A DNA stretch of 64,000 bases from Thermobacillus sp. ZCTH02-B1 (GTDB taxonomy: Bacteria; Bacillota; Bacilli; Paenibacillales; Paenibacillaceae). Shown in pieces: positions 54,588 to 63,812 of this stretch; position 1 is the stretch's first letter; every line of letters begins with the position of its first letter. Location of the stretch: NCBI RefSeq assembly GCF_002159085.1, contig NZ_LZRU01000035.1, forward strand, positions 104,515 through 168,514, given 5' to 3'. Below the pieces are notes generated by a model, which was given only the letters and a program-made list of their open reading frames with translations, ran no database searches and was not told the DNA's origin. Position numbers and translations under genes: made by a program.

Positions 54588-54602
54588 TGCAAGCGCTTAC
54601 CA
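54588..54602. promoter_or_regulatory. cre box (CcpA site)
   Basis: TGCAAGCGCTTACCA fits the CcpA consensus TGNAARCGNTWNCA closely. Placed inside the transcribed leader, it would repress by roadblock when preferred sugars are present. Confidence 0.65.
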
Positions 54603-54703
54603 TCCGGGTTGAAAAAAAGACGCGGTTTCGCGGGAATCGATGTTCCTCCTCGTGATGCTGCACTGACCGCGGACGCCGAACCCGGACATGACCGGATGGC
54701 AGA

Positions 54704-54718
54704 TGAAAGCGCTTATAA
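54704..54718. promoter_or_regulatory. Second cre-like box
   Basis: TGAAAGCGCTTATAA, with the AAGCGCTT core of cre, about 30 bp downstream of the -10 box of the receptor promoter. Confidence 0.5.
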
Positions 54719-54747
54719 GATTATTATGTAGTGATCTTTTGCTAAGA

Positions 54748-54803
54748 TGCTACCATACGTCATGATATTTGTCAAAGGGTAATTTCATCATTTCGTCATG
54801 ATT
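54748..54803 (-). promoter_or_regulatory. Receptor promoter with direct CGTCATGAT repeats
   Basis: Minus-strand perfect TTGACA (54771-54776) and TAGCAT (54748-54753) are 17 bp apart. CGTCATGAT occurs twice on the plus strand: at 54759-54767 in the spacer and at 54795-54803 upstream of the -35 box, 36 bp apart. These are candidate sites for one or both GntR regulators. Confidence 0.6.
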
Positions 54804-54994
54804 TTTTTCCATACGCGCTTGCCCCGGCGGGAAAAATAAGGAGAGACCACGAACGAATCCTTCGCGTTCCGCCGGGAACGCGGGGAAAACGTCGTGATCC
54901 CTCCAGGTCTCCGCTTGAACGATGAAACCCGCATGCGGGTCGCATGCATCCACGATGCCCGGTGCACCCGGTCTCCCGGGCTGCCCGAGGGATG

Positions 54995-55738
54995 CTACCT
55001 GAGCAATTTGACTTTGTATGAGTACTTGTCGTTCCGGTATTTGGTTCTCGTGAATTCGACCGGCCGGCCGCTGATGTCGCAGCTGATCCTGCGCCGTTCG
55101 AGCAGCGCGTCGCCGGGAGTGATGCCGAGGAGTTCGGCCTCGTACTTCGTGGCGTTGACCGCGGAGATCGTGTCCGTCGCTTCCTTCAGTTCGATGCCGT
55201 ATTTTTCCTCCAGCACCTTGTAGAACGCCACCGTGTTCAGATCCTCGTTCACGAGCAGGCGTCCGATGTCTTCCGGCCAGCAGCTCCGTTCATAGGCCAC
55301 CGGCTGCTTGTCGACGAACCGGATCCGGTCCACGAGAAAAACCGTCGCGTTCTCGTCGAGCCCGAGCTGGGAAAGCTCATAGAAACGGTTGCGCTGGAAT
55401 TCGGCGGACAGCAGGCGGGCCGAATGTTCCAGTCCCTTGTCGCCGATCTCCTCCGCGAACCCCGTCAATCTGCCCAGCCTTTCCTCCACGCGGGTGGAGA
55501 TGACGATCGTTCCCTTGCCCTGCTTTTTCTGAAGCAGCCCCTGATTGACCAGCTCCGCGATCGCTTCCCTGACCGTCGTTCGGCTGACCTCGTATGCTTC
55601 GATCAGTTCCTTCTCCGTCGGTATGATCGTGCCGACGGGCCATTCTTCGCTGATGATCTTTCGCTTCAGGATATTTTTCAGCTGCTGGTACAGCGGAATC
55701 GGGCTGTTCGGATCAACCTTGTTCAGGGGTGCGTTCAT
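54995..55738 (-). CDS. GntR-family regulator, HutC/UTRA subfamily (copy 2)
   Basis: 247 residues with the same layout as the regulator at 50360-51106: winged helix (IPTEKELIEAYEVSRTTVREAI) and UTRA domain (YERSCWPE, ALLERRRISC). Strong similarity along the whole length points to duplication. It is transcribed from its own promoter toward the importer genes. AAGGTGAAGG precedes the ATG. Either or both copies may read sulfo-sugar intermediates. Confidence 0.92.
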   Translation of the reverse strand: MNAPLNKVDPNSPIPLYQQLKNILKRKIISEEWPVGTIIPTEKELIEAYEVSRTTVREAIAELVNQGLLQKKQGKGTIVISTRVEERLGRLTGFAEEIGDKGLEHSARLLSAEFQRNRFYELSQLGLDENATVFLVDRIRFVDKQPVAYERSCWPEDIGRLLVNEDLNTVAFYKVLEEKYGIELKEATDTISAVNATKYEAELLGITPGDALLERRRISCDISGRPVEFTRTKYRNDKYSYKVKLLR

Positions 55739-55803
55739 GCCTTCACCTTCTCTCGTAACCCGCGGGCATCTCGTGATCCACGGGGCGAAACATTTGAACC
55801 AAA

Positions 55804-55836
55804 TTTACTATACACCACTTGTGTAAAAAGGGACAA
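55804..55836 (-). promoter_or_regulatory. GntR copy 2 promoter with imperfect dyad
   Basis: Minus-strand TTGTCC (55831-55836) and TATAGT (55807-55812), 18 bp apart. An inverted repeat TTTAC...ACAC-5 bp-GTGT...GTAAA (55804-55827) overlaps the -10 box, a likely operator. The remaining sequence to 56081 holds only the terminator below. Confidence 0.5.
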
Positions 55837-55949
55837 TGCTTGGCAATCCGGACATGCAAAAGGACTCCCGGAACAGGAATGAGCGAGGGGGAGATGGTTC
55901 CAAAGCATCCGAACCTTTCCCCGGGACAAAGACCAGAGGCAAACGAAAA

Positions 55950-55969
55950 GGCGCGAAAATCTTCGCGCC
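55950..55969 (-). terminator. Terminator of the GH42 operon
   Basis: Perfect 8-bp stem GGCGCGAA / TTCGCGCC with a 4-nt loop, followed on the minus strand by TTTTCGTTT. It lies about 110 bp after the GH42 stop. Confidence 0.8.
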
Positions 55970-56081
55970 TCCGCATGATTGACCATTCCCGGGATTTTTC
56001 GGAGCCGCGTTCCGCGGGAACTCCGTCCGGGCGCCGCGCCGCTTCAACAGGCGCGGCGTCACCCGCGCGCCGACGCCCGCT

Positions 56082-58184
56082 TCAGGCGCGCCGCCGCAGC
56101 ACGCGCACGCCGTACGCCGAGAGCTCCAGCGTGCCGCCGGGTGCGATCGCCTCGCCGCTCTCAAGATCTACGTACCCGCGCGCGTCGAGCAAGAGCTTCA
56201 CCGGCTCGCCGGTGAAGTTCTGCACGAACACATAGTCGTGCACGCCGTCGGTGCGCACTCCCGCGGTCACGCCCCGCGGCAGATCCGCCTCCAGCGCGCG
56301 CCGCACGCCCAGCCGCCGCACCAGACCGCCGTAGAAGTCGTCATAGAACGGCGGCAGCGCCCGTCCGGCCAGATAATACGCGCGCCCCGCGCCGAGCCGG
56401 CGCACGGTCAGGGCCGGACGCCCGGCGTAGAAATCGTCCGTGTACTCCGCCAGCACCTCGGCGGACTCCGCATGCACGAGCTCGCACAGCTCGCGGATCT
56501 CGTACGTCCGACCTTCGGCCAGCCCGAGCTCGGCTGCACCGGATGCGTTCACGCGCAGTCCGTTCCGGTCCTCGTCGTACAGCCCTTCGATTTCCTCCGC
56601 CCAGATGCCGAGCACATGCCGCAGCGGTCCCGGGAACCCTCCAAGATGGCACAGATCATGTTCATCCACGATCCCCGACCAGTACGTCGCGACGAACGTG
56701 CCGCCTCGCTCCACGAACGCCTCGACCTTCTCCCCGACGCCCGGTTTCACCATGTACAGCATCGGCGCGATGATCAACTTGTACCGCCCAGGATCAAATG
56801 CATCCTCCGACCCGATCACGTCCACCGGCACGCCAAGCTCCCACAGCGCCCGGTAATGCGCATGCACCGTCCGCTCGTATCCCATGCCCATGTTGCGCGG
56901 CCCCTGCGCGTCCCGGATCGCCCAACGATTGTCCCAGTCGAACACGATCGCTGTCTCCGCCGGCACCGCGCAGCCGCGCACATCCCCGAGCTTCCGGAGC
57001 GCCTCGCCCAATTCCGCCACTTCGCGGAACACGCGCGTGTGCTCGTGGCCGGCGTGGTCGACGACGGCGCCGTGGAACTTCTCGCTCGATCCGCGGCTCT
57101 TCCGCCACTGGAAATACTGCACCGAATCCGAACCGTGCGCCACCGCCTGCAGAGAAGAAAGCCGGTGCATGCCCGGCCGCTTCAGCTTGCTCACCGGCTG
57201 CCAGTTCGTCAGGCTCGGCGTGCTCTCCATCAGCAGGAACGGCCGCCCGCCCTTCAGCGAACGGAACAGATCGTGGTTCATCGCAAACCACGAAGCGGTG
57301 TCCGCGTCGCTGTCGGCTCCGGGTTTGTGCCAGAGCGGGTACGCGTCCCAGGAAATGACGTCGATCTCCCGGGCCAGCACGCGGTAATCCAGCCCGTCGT
57401 ACAGCTCCATCATGTTCGTCGTCACGGGCAGGTCCGGATTCACCGCCTTCAGCTGCCGCACCTCGTGGCGCAGAAAATCGGCCGTCTGATGCGTCACGAA
57501 CCGCCGCCAGTCGAGGTTGTGCCCGTGCACCTGGTTTTCCCCGTGCGGCGCCGGCGACTCGATCTGCGACCAGTCGGTGAAGGTGTGCGACCAGAACGCC
57601 GTCCACCAGGCCCGGTTCAGCGCTTCCAGCGTGCCGTACTTCGCCTTCAGCCACTCCCGGAACGCCTCCTGGCAGAGCGGGCAATGGCACTCGCCGCCGT
57701 ACTCGTTCGATACGTGCCAGCCGACGACCGCCGGATGATGCGCATACCGCTCCGCCAGCTTCCGGTTGATGATCGCCGTCTTCTCCCGGTACACCGGCGA
57801 CGTGTAACAATGGTTGTGCCGAAAGCCGTGCAGATTGCGCACCCGGTTCGGACCGACGCGCAGCACCTCGGGATACTTCTGCGACATCCACGCCGGCCGC
57901 GCTCCGCTGGGCGTCGCCAGCCACACGTAAATGCCGTTCCGATGGAGGCGATCCATCACGTCATCCAGCCAGCCGAATGCGAAGCGTCCTTCCTCCGGTT
58001 CCAGCGCGGCCCACGCGAAAATGCCGACCGACATTACGTTGCAGCCGGCCAGCTTCATGAGCCGCACATCTTCCTCCAGCACCTTCGGGTCGTGCAGCCA
58101 CTGGTCCGGGTTGTAGTCTGCGCCGTGCATGAGCACCGGCAGCTTCGGGCTGACCGGCGGCCAGCGCCTGAACCTTCCGTCCAT
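56082..58184 (-). CDS. GH42 beta-galactosidase
   Basis: 700 residues, no signal peptide. TIM barrel with acid/base Glu161 (VSNEYGGE) and nucleophile Glu320 (LLMESTPS), a trimerisation domain, and a short C-terminal beta domain. Cysteines in ECHCPLC (166-171) match the zinc site of some GH42 enzymes. GH42 hydrolyses terminal beta-galactosides (or alpha-L-arabinosides) in plant oligosaccharides. The frame runs far upstream, but GGAGGG is 6 bp from the ATG at 58184. It is the last gene of the LplABC-type importer operon. Confidence 0.93.
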   Translation of the reverse strand: MDGRFRRWPPVSPKLPVLMHGADYNPDQWLHDPKVLEEDVRLMKLAGCNVMSVGIFAWAALEPEEGRFAFGWLDDVMDRLHRNGIYVWLATPSGARPAWMSQKYPEVLRVGPNRVRNLHGFRHNHCYTSPVYREKTAIINRKLAERYAHHPAVVGWHVSNEYGGECHCPLCQEAFREWLKAKYGTLEALNRAWWTAFWSHTFTDWSQIESPAPHGENQVHGHNLDWRRFVTHQTADFLRHEVRQLKAVNPDLPVTTNMMELYDGLDYRVLAREIDVISWDAYPLWHKPGADSDADTASWFAMNHDLFRSLKGGRPFLLMESTPSLTNWQPVSKLKRPGMHRLSSLQAVAHGSDSVQYFQWRKSRGSSEKFHGAVVDHAGHEHTRVFREVAELGEALRKLGDVRGCAVPAETAIVFDWDNRWAIRDAQGPRNMGMGYERTVHAHYRALWELGVPVDVIGSEDAFDPGRYKLIIAPMLYMVKPGVGEKVEAFVERGGTFVATYWSGIVDEHDLCHLGGFPGPLRHVLGIWAEEIEGLYDEDRNGLRVNASGAAELGLAEGRTYEIRELCELVHAESAEVLAEYTDDFYAGRPALTVRRLGAGRAYYLAGRALPPFYDDFYGGLVRRLGVRRALEADLPRGVTAGVRTDGVHDYVFVQNFTGEPVKLLLDARGYVDLESGEAIAPGGTLELSAYGVRVLRRRA

Positions 58185-58372
58185 CGTCATCCCTCCGTCG
58201 TCATTTCCGTCTTCCTTGCGCAAAAAAGGGGCCCGTCCGTTCCGTCCCGTCAACGGAGCATGAAACGGCATCCGCCCCCGTCGTCCATCTGAAAAACGCC
58301 TGCCGCACCCGTCCCGCCGACGCATCCCGCATCGGACATGGCGCCGGAAAGCTTCCCTCCGGCCGTGCGCCG

Positions 58373-59251
58373 TCATTCCTTCACCGAACCGAGCACCAGC
58401 CCCTTGATGAAATACCGCTGCAGGAACGGGTATACGATGAGCACCGGCAGCGCGCCGATGAAGATCTGCGCCGCGTTGATCGTCTTCTGTGACAGAAGCT
58501 GCATTTCCTCGATCGTGAAGTTCATCGAACTCATGTCCCGCGAGACGATGACCGTCTGCAGGTAGGTCGCGAGCGGATAGTCTTCCTTCCGGCTCAGGTA
58601 CAGCAGCCCGTCGAACCACGAGTTCCAGTGCCAGACGCCGGCGAACAGCCCGAGCGTCGCGAGCGCGGGCAGCGACAGCGGCAGGTAAATGCGGAACAGC
58701 ACATCCCAGTGGCTCGCGCCGTCGATGAACGCCGCCTCCTCGAGCGCTCTCGGCACGCCGCGGAAGAAGTTCATCATGAGCACGATCAGCCAGACGTTCA
58801 CCATCGCCGGAATGATGAGCACCGCGAACTTGTTCATCAGCCCGAGCTTCAGGATGAGGATGTAGAACGGGACGAGCCCGCCGTTGAAAATCAGCGTGAA
58901 CACGAACAGCCAGGCGTACACGGACCGGCCGCGGAACTCGCGCGGCTCCTTCGAGAGCGGGTAGGCCGCGAGCACGGTGACGAGCAGGATGAGCGCCGTG
59001 CCGAGCGCGGTCCGCATCACGGAAATCCAGAGCGAACCGAGAAAGTATTTGTTGTTGATCGTCGCCTTGTACGCCTCGAGCGAAAAATCGACCGGCCACA
59101 GCCCGACCAGATTCGCGTCCGCCGCCGACTTCGCGCTGAGCGAGACGGCCAGCACGTGGACGAGCGGAATGACGCAGATGACCGCGAGCACCGACAGGAA
59201 CGCGATGTTGAACACGTTGAAGACGCGCCAGGACAGCGTTTTGTGGTACAC
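58373..59251 (-). CDS. Carbohydrate ABC transporter permease, LplC/YtcP family
   Basis: 292 residues, six membrane segments, EAA loop EEAAFIDGASHWDVLF near residue 173. GTG start at 59251 after GGAGGG. Pairs with the LplB-type permease 12 bp upstream. The 58185-58372 gap to GH42 holds a six-T run but no solid hairpin. Confidence 0.92.
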   Translation of the reverse strand: MYHKTLSWRVFNVFNIAFLSVLAVICVIPLVHVLAVSLSAKSAADANLVGLWPVDFSLEAYKATINNKYFLGSLWISVMRTALGTALILLVTVLAAYPLSKEPREFRGRSVYAWLFVFTLIFNGGLVPFYILILKLGLMNKFAVLIIPAMVNVWLIVLMMNFFRGVPRALEEAAFIDGASHWDVLFRIYLPLSLPALATLGLFAGVWHWNSWFDGLLYLSRKEDYPLATYLQTVIVSRDMSSMNFTIEEMQLLSQKTINAAQIFIGALPVLIVYPFLQRYFIKGLVLGSVKE

Positions 59252-59263
59252 GGCGCTCCCTCC

Positions 59264-60160
59264 TCAGAACACGCGGTAGTTCGCGTATTTGTAGGCCAGC
59301 CGGTAGGCGCAGACGATGAGCACCATGCTGACGACCGACTTGAACAGACCGACGGCGGTCGCGAAGCCGAAGTTGCCTTCCAGGATCGCCGTCCGGTAGA
59401 CGAACGTGTCGATGATGTCGCCCTTGTTCATCACCATGCCGTTGTACAGGTTGAAGATCTGGTCAAACCCGGCGTTCAGGATGTTGCCGAGCGAGAGCGT
59501 TCCGACGACGATCGCCATCGGCAGGAGCGAAGGAATCGTGATGTGCAGCGTCTGCTTCCAGCGGCCCGCGCCGTCCACCTCGGCCGCCTCGTAGAGCGAC
59601 GGGTCGATGTTCGCGAGCGCCGCGAGGAAGACGATCGTGCCGTAACCGAATTCCTTCCAGACGTCGGAGACGATGACCGTGAACCGGAACCAGTCGCCGT
59701 GCATCAGGAACGGAATCGGGCCGATGCCGATCGCCCCGAGCACCCGGTTGACGAAGCCGCCGTCCGTCGACAGGAAGTTGACGAGGATGCCGCCCAGGAT
59801 GACCCAGGACAGGAAATGGGGCAGGTACACCATTGTCTGGATCGTGCGGGTGAGCAACCGGATGCGCACTTCGTTGAGCAGAATCGCGAAGCCGAACGGC
59901 ACGAGCAGATTGAAGATGATCTTGAACACCGAAATGACGAGCGTGTTCCATATGACCTGCAGGCTGTCCTCCCGCTCGAACAGCGCCCGGAAGTGCCCGA
60001 ACCCGATCCACGGTGAACCGTCGAAGCCGAGCCAAGGTTTGTAGTCCATGAATGCCATGACGATGCCGCCGAGCGGCACGTAGTTGAACACGATCAGCCC
60101 GGCCAGCGCGGGCAGCAGCATGAGATGAAGCGGCCAGGTTCGCCTGATGTCGGGCTTCAT
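59264..60160 (-). CDS. Carbohydrate ABC transporter permease, LplB/YtcP-partner family
   Basis: 298 residues, six membrane segments, EAA loop YEAAEVDGAGRWKQTL near residue 195. The frame extends to 60208, but GGGAGAGG precedes the ATG at 60160. No ATPase gene in the operon. Confidence 0.92.
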   Translation of the reverse strand: MKPDIRRTWPLHLMLLPALAGLIVFNYVPLGGIVMAFMDYKPWLGFDGSPWIGFGHFRALFEREDSLQVIWNTLVISVFKIIFNLLVPFGFAILLNEVRIRLLTRTIQTMVYLPHFLSWVILGGILVNFLSTDGGFVNRVLGAIGIGPIPFLMHGDWFRFTVIVSDVWKEFGYGTIVFLAALANIDPSLYEAAEVDGAGRWKQTLHITIPSLLPMAIVVGTLSLGNILNAGFDQIFNLYNGMVMNKGDIIDTFVYRTAILEGNFGFATAVGLFKSVVSMVLIVCAYRLAYKYANYRVF

Positions 60161-60220
60161 TTCCTCTCCCCCCTGTAAGCGCGCCCCTTGGCATCTTTTC
60201 GCAATCATCCGGAAGACGGA

Positions 60221-60245
60221 AACCGGAGGCCCGACGCCTCCGGTT
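60221..60245 (-). other. Stem-loop between receptor and permease genes
   Basis: Perfect 10-bp stem AACCGGAGGC / GCCTCCGGTT with a 5-nt loop, about 60 bp after the receptor stop; no T-tract. Confidence 0.6.
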
Positions 60246-60308
60246 CCCGCGCTTGTCCCGCGTCCGGCCCCCGCACGCGCGGCCGCGGGGCTGCCCGGCT
60301 TGCGGACC

Positions 60309-62060
60309 TTACTTCACCTTCGTCTGTTCGAACCACTCGTTGACTTCCTTCGTCATCTGGTCGCCGCCCGAGCTCTTCCAGTTCTCGACGAACCGGTCGA
60401 ACTCGTCGATGCTTCTCTGGCCGTAGATGATTTCGCTGAACGTCTGCAGCTCGATCTTCTTCAGGTAGTCGAGCCGCTCCTTCATCGTCGGCGTCGGCGG
60501 GCCGCTGAACATGTCGATGTACGAGATGTCGGGCTGCGACAGGAGCACCTTCGCGGCGAGCGGCGTCTCCGGACCGTAGTTGTTCTTCAGCTCTTTCTCG
60601 AGCCGCGTCTCCGGCTCCTTGCCGTCCGCCAGCCGGAGCAGCGCCTTCATCTGCGCATCCGGTATCCGCGCGCCGTCTCGCACGAGCCAGTAGCGGTTGA
60701 TGTTGACCGCGCCGCCCGGAATGTCGTCGCCGTAGACCGGGTTGCCGTTCTCGTCGAGGTCATAGTCGTATCCCTTGAACACCCCGATGTCCCACTGGCT
60801 TCCTGGCTCGGGATCGGCCAGATGTTCGAACAGGTAGTTCTGGTACGTGAACAGCGCCTCCGGATGCTTCGCGTCCTTGCTGATGAGCGTGACGCCGTTC
60901 GTGAACCGGGTGCCGTGGCGGCCCGCCTTGCCGTCCGGACCGGCCGGAATCGGGTACGGTTTCCAGACCGCGTGCGGCACGTTCTTCGCCGTATCCTGCA
61001 GCGGCCAGCCGCTCATCCAGTACGGACCGGGAATGATGCCCGCAACCCCCGCCACCGCCGGCTCGGCCGTCTTGTTCTCGTCCCACAGCGCCGCTTCGGC
61101 CGGGATGTACCCCTTGTCGCGCCAGCGCTTCAGCGTCTCGAGCGCCTGCTTCGCGCCGGGGTGGATCGAACCCCATTCCAGCGTGCCCTCGGACGTCAGA
61201 TTCCACTGCTCGGGAATCGTGCCGAACGCGCCGAACACCCAGGACGGATCGCCCATCCAGGTATTGAACGTGTTCTTGAAGCCGATGGAGAGCGGGATGA
61301 CCTGGTCCGGCGAGAGGCCGTCCGGATTGTTGTACTTGAACGCCTCCATTACCTTCTCGAGATCGTCGAGCGTCTTCGGCGCCTCAAGGCCCAGTTTGTC
61401 CATCCAGTCCTGCCGGATCCAGAGCAGATAGTCGTGGTTGTACGCGTAGTCCAGCACCGGGATGCCCATCCGCTGGCCGTTCCGGATGTACGGATCCCAG
61501 ACGTGCGGGTCGAGCGCCATCGCCTGCTTCCATTTCTCGTTCGCATAGGCGTCGAACAGCGTGCCGACCTCCCGGAACAGGCCGGAATCGATCAGGTCGT
61601 GGGCGAGCTGCTCGTCGCCGACCGTCACGACGTCGGGCATTTGCTGGCCGGACGCCATCATGAGGCGCATTTTCGTGACGAACGCGTTGTTCGTGTCGGT
61701 GACCGACCAGAGTGTCTCGATCCGGATGCCGAGCGTCTCGAGCGCCCACCGCGTCGCGACGTTGTTCTCGATCGTCTCGCCGTTCTTGAACGTGAGCGCC
61801 GGGTCGATGCCCCACACCGTCGTGATCGTGACCGGCGGATCATATTTGTCCCGGTACGGGCTGTCCGTCGGCCGGGAGCCGTCGGACGATCCGGCTTCCG
61901 AACCGGAATTGGAGCCCGAAGACGAAGAGGTTGCCGGGGATTGCGTTCCTCCGCCGTCCGATGAGCCGCCGTTCTTCGAACCGCCGCAGGCCGAGACCAG
62001 CATCGCCGCGAGCGCGAGCACGAGCGCGGCGGACCACCATTTCCGCATGCCTCTTCTCAC
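60309..62060 (-). CDS. Extracellular sugar-binding lipoprotein, LplA/LipO family
   Basis: 583 residues, the larger size typical of the LplA/LipO receptors of Paenibacillus. Signal peptide with lipobox (VSAC, Cys25), Ser/Gly-rich linker to about residue 65, then the solute-binding domain. The GTG at 62060 has GGGGGAGGG at proper spacing, while the ATG four codons later is too far from it. Likely binds a galactoside used by the GH42 enzyme. Confidence 0.9.
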   Translation of the reverse strand: MRRGMRKWWSAALVLALAAMLVSACGGSKNGGSSDGGGTQSPATSSSSGSNSGSEAGSSDGSRPTDSPYRDKYDPPVTITTVWGIDPALTFKNGETIENNVATRWALETLGIRIETLWSVTDTNNAFVTKMRLMMASGQQMPDVVTVGDEQLAHDLIDSGLFREVGTLFDAYANEKWKQAMALDPHVWDPYIRNGQRMGIPVLDYAYNHDYLLWIRQDWMDKLGLEAPKTLDDLEKVMEAFKYNNPDGLSPDQVIPLSIGFKNTFNTWMGDPSWVFGAFGTIPEQWNLTSEGTLEWGSIHPGAKQALETLKRWRDKGYIPAEAALWDENKTAEPAVAGVAGIIPGPYWMSGWPLQDTAKNVPHAVWKPYPIPAGPDGKAGRHGTRFTNGVTLISKDAKHPEALFTYQNYLFEHLADPEPGSQWDIGVFKGYDYDLDENGNPVYGDDIPGGAVNINRYWLVRDGARIPDAQMKALLRLADGKEPETRLEKELKNNYGPETPLAAKVLLSQPDISYIDMFSGPPTPTMKERLDYLKKIELQTFSEIIYGQRSIDEFDRFVENWKSSGGDQMTKEVNEWFEQTKVK

Positions 62061-62089
62061 GTGTCCCTCCCCCAATCGTCGCAAGCATG

Positions 62090-62123
62090 ATGCAACATGT
62101 AAGTGGTTGCATGTTCAATTATA
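62090..62123 (-). promoter_or_regulatory. -10 element and inverted repeat of the GH42 operon
   Basis: Minus-strand TATAAT (62118-62123) without a good -35, as expected for an activated promoter. A perfect repeat ATGCAAC-9 bp-GTTGCAT (62090-62112) begins at the predicted start site. Confidence 0.5.
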
Positions 62124-62195
62124 GGAAGGGAACCGGCGCGAACCCATGGCGCGATTTCAACATTTCCGCACCTTAATCAACCACTTTCGTGCGGC

Positions 62196-63812
62196 TTAAC
62201 GCTCGCGGTATTCAAGCGGCGTCATGCCGAAGTGCTTCTTGAACATCTTGCTGAAATATTGCGGATTCTGGTAGCCGAGCTCGGCCGTGATCTCGTAAAT
62301 TTTCCGGTTCGTATGCTGCAGCAGCCAGCGGGCGCGCTCCATTTTGACCCGGATGATGTAGTCGCCGAGGCTCTCGCCGGTCTCGCTCTTGAACAGCTTC
62401 GACAGGTAGACGGGGTGCAGGTAGACCCGCTCCGCGATCGACCGGACCGTGATCTCGCCGGGCTCGGCCATGACCATCTCCCGTACCTGCCGGACGATGC
62501 GGCTTTTGATGTCGCGCTCGCTCTCCGTGAGCTGCCGGCGCAGGCTGTCGAGCGTGTCGAACGCCCACGCCCGCACCTTGTCCGCGGCGAGCAGGAGCGG
62601 CGGATCAAGCAGCGGATCAAGCCCCGGACCGCCGATCTGGTGAAGCAGCAGGCCATGCTTGTGCGCCAGGTAGAGGAAAGCGCTTGCAATCGACAGAAAC
62701 GCCTCGTACAAGTGCTCGCGGGTTGCGGGCATCCGCTCCAGCGCATCGAACACTTCGCCGATTTTGTCCGCGGCCGCCTGCCAGTTCCGCGACTCGAGCA
62801 ACTGGATCAACGTCGGCGGGCGATACAGGCACTCGAGCGTCGCCACGGCCGCGGAATCGTGCGGCTCCTCTTCCCGGAACAGAATCTGCCCGCCGGCGTC
62901 CCCCCGATGTCGGAACAGCTCGGCCAGCGCCGCCCGGTAGGCGACCGCGAGCTCGTCCGGAAATACGAACCACGGCGACACGATCGTGGAAATATCGCCC
63001 TTGAGGTAATGGCGCACCTGCCGATGGAACTCGCGCGCGAGCGGCTCCAGCTTCTCCCGGACCGGCAACCCCGCCTCCCCGGCCTCGCCGCCTTTCGGCG
63101 CGGCGAGCAGCATGACGCCGTCGTGCGGCGCCTTGCCGTGCCAGATCCGGAAGGCCGGGGCAAAGACTTCCTCGGCGATGTTGCCGACCGCGTAGCCGAT
63201 CAGGTCGAGCGACCGCTCGTCGTAGCCGGCGAAGGAGCGGCCGAACGTCACGAGCATGAGCAGCGCCATGCCGCCCGCCTCGAGCGGAATGCCGTACTCG
63301 CGCAGCCGTTCCTCGATCTGCCGCCGCGGCCACGGCCGGCCGAGCGCCAGCCCGCGGATCAGGTCGCCGCTCAGGACCGAGCGGTCCGCGTTCAGCCGGT
63401 AGCGCATCCGGTGCACCCGCTCGGCCTCGGCCCATTCGTCGCGCAGCGAATCCACGGCGCTCGCGACGCTGCGCATGAACTCCTCATCGTTGACCGGTTT
63501 CAGGATGTAATCGAACGCCTTCAGCCGGATCGCCCGCTTCGCATATTCGAAATCGGAATAGCCGGTGAGCAGCAGGCAGCGCACGTTCGGCCAGCGCTCA
63601 TTCACCCGCTCGATCAGCTCGAGGCCGTCCATTTCCGGCATCCGGATGTCGGTGACGAGGATGTCGACCGGACGCTCTTCGAGCAGCCGGAGCGCCTCCG
63701 GCCCCGACGAGGCGGCGTACACTTCGCTGATGCCGAGCGCATCCCACGGGATCGTCGCGTTCAGGCTGTCGATGATGTACGGCTCGTCATCCACCAGAAG
63801 AAGCTCGATCAT
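62196..63812 (-). CDS. AraC-type response regulator, YesN family
   Basis: 538 residues: N-terminal receiver (phospho-acceptor Asp in VDILVTDIRMPEMDG, near residue 55; Lys in ILKPVNDEE, near 107), a long central region, and a C-terminal AraC helix-turn-helix pair (about 440-538, with SIAERVYLHPVYLSKLFK and ITAELGYQNPQYFSKMFKKHFGMTP-type motif). Such regulators, paired with YesM kinases, activate adjacent sugar importer operons in Paenibacillus; the GH42 operon is the obvious target. AGGGA precedes the ATG. Confidence 0.93.
   Translation of the reverse strand: MIELLLVDDEPYIIDSLNATIPWDALGISEVYAASSGPEALRLLEERPVDILVTDIRMPEMDGLELIERVNERWPNVRCLLLTGYSDFEYAKRAIRLKAFDYILKPVNDEEFMRSVASAVDSLRDEWAEAERVHRMRYRLNADRSVLSGDLIRGLALGRPWPRRQIEERLREYGIPLEAGGMALLMLVTFGRSFAGYDERSLDLIGYAVGNIAEEVFAPAFRIWHGKAPHDGVMLLAAPKGGEAGEAGLPVREKLEPLAREFHRQVRHYLKGDISTIVSPWFVFPDELAVAYRAALAELFRHRGDAGGQILFREEEPHDSAAVATLECLYRPPTLIQLLESRNWQAAADKIGEVFDALERMPATREHLYEAFLSIASAFLYLAHKHGLLLHQIGGPGLDPLLDPPLLLAADKVRAWAFDTLDSLRRQLTESERDIKSRIVRQVREMVMAEPGEITVRSIAERVYLHPVYLSKLFKSETGESLGDYIIRVKMERARWLLQHTNRKIYEITAELGYQNPQYFSKMFKKHFGMTPLEYRER

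Larger units (their letters stand above)
54296..54747 (-). other. Long untranslated leader of the receptor gene
   Basis: About 450 bp between the promoter and the receptor start. It holds two cre boxes and no convincing ORF or known riboswitch pattern. A second, weaker promoter (TTGACC, 17 bp, CATTTC near 54.33-54.36 kb) is possible. Confidence 0.4.
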
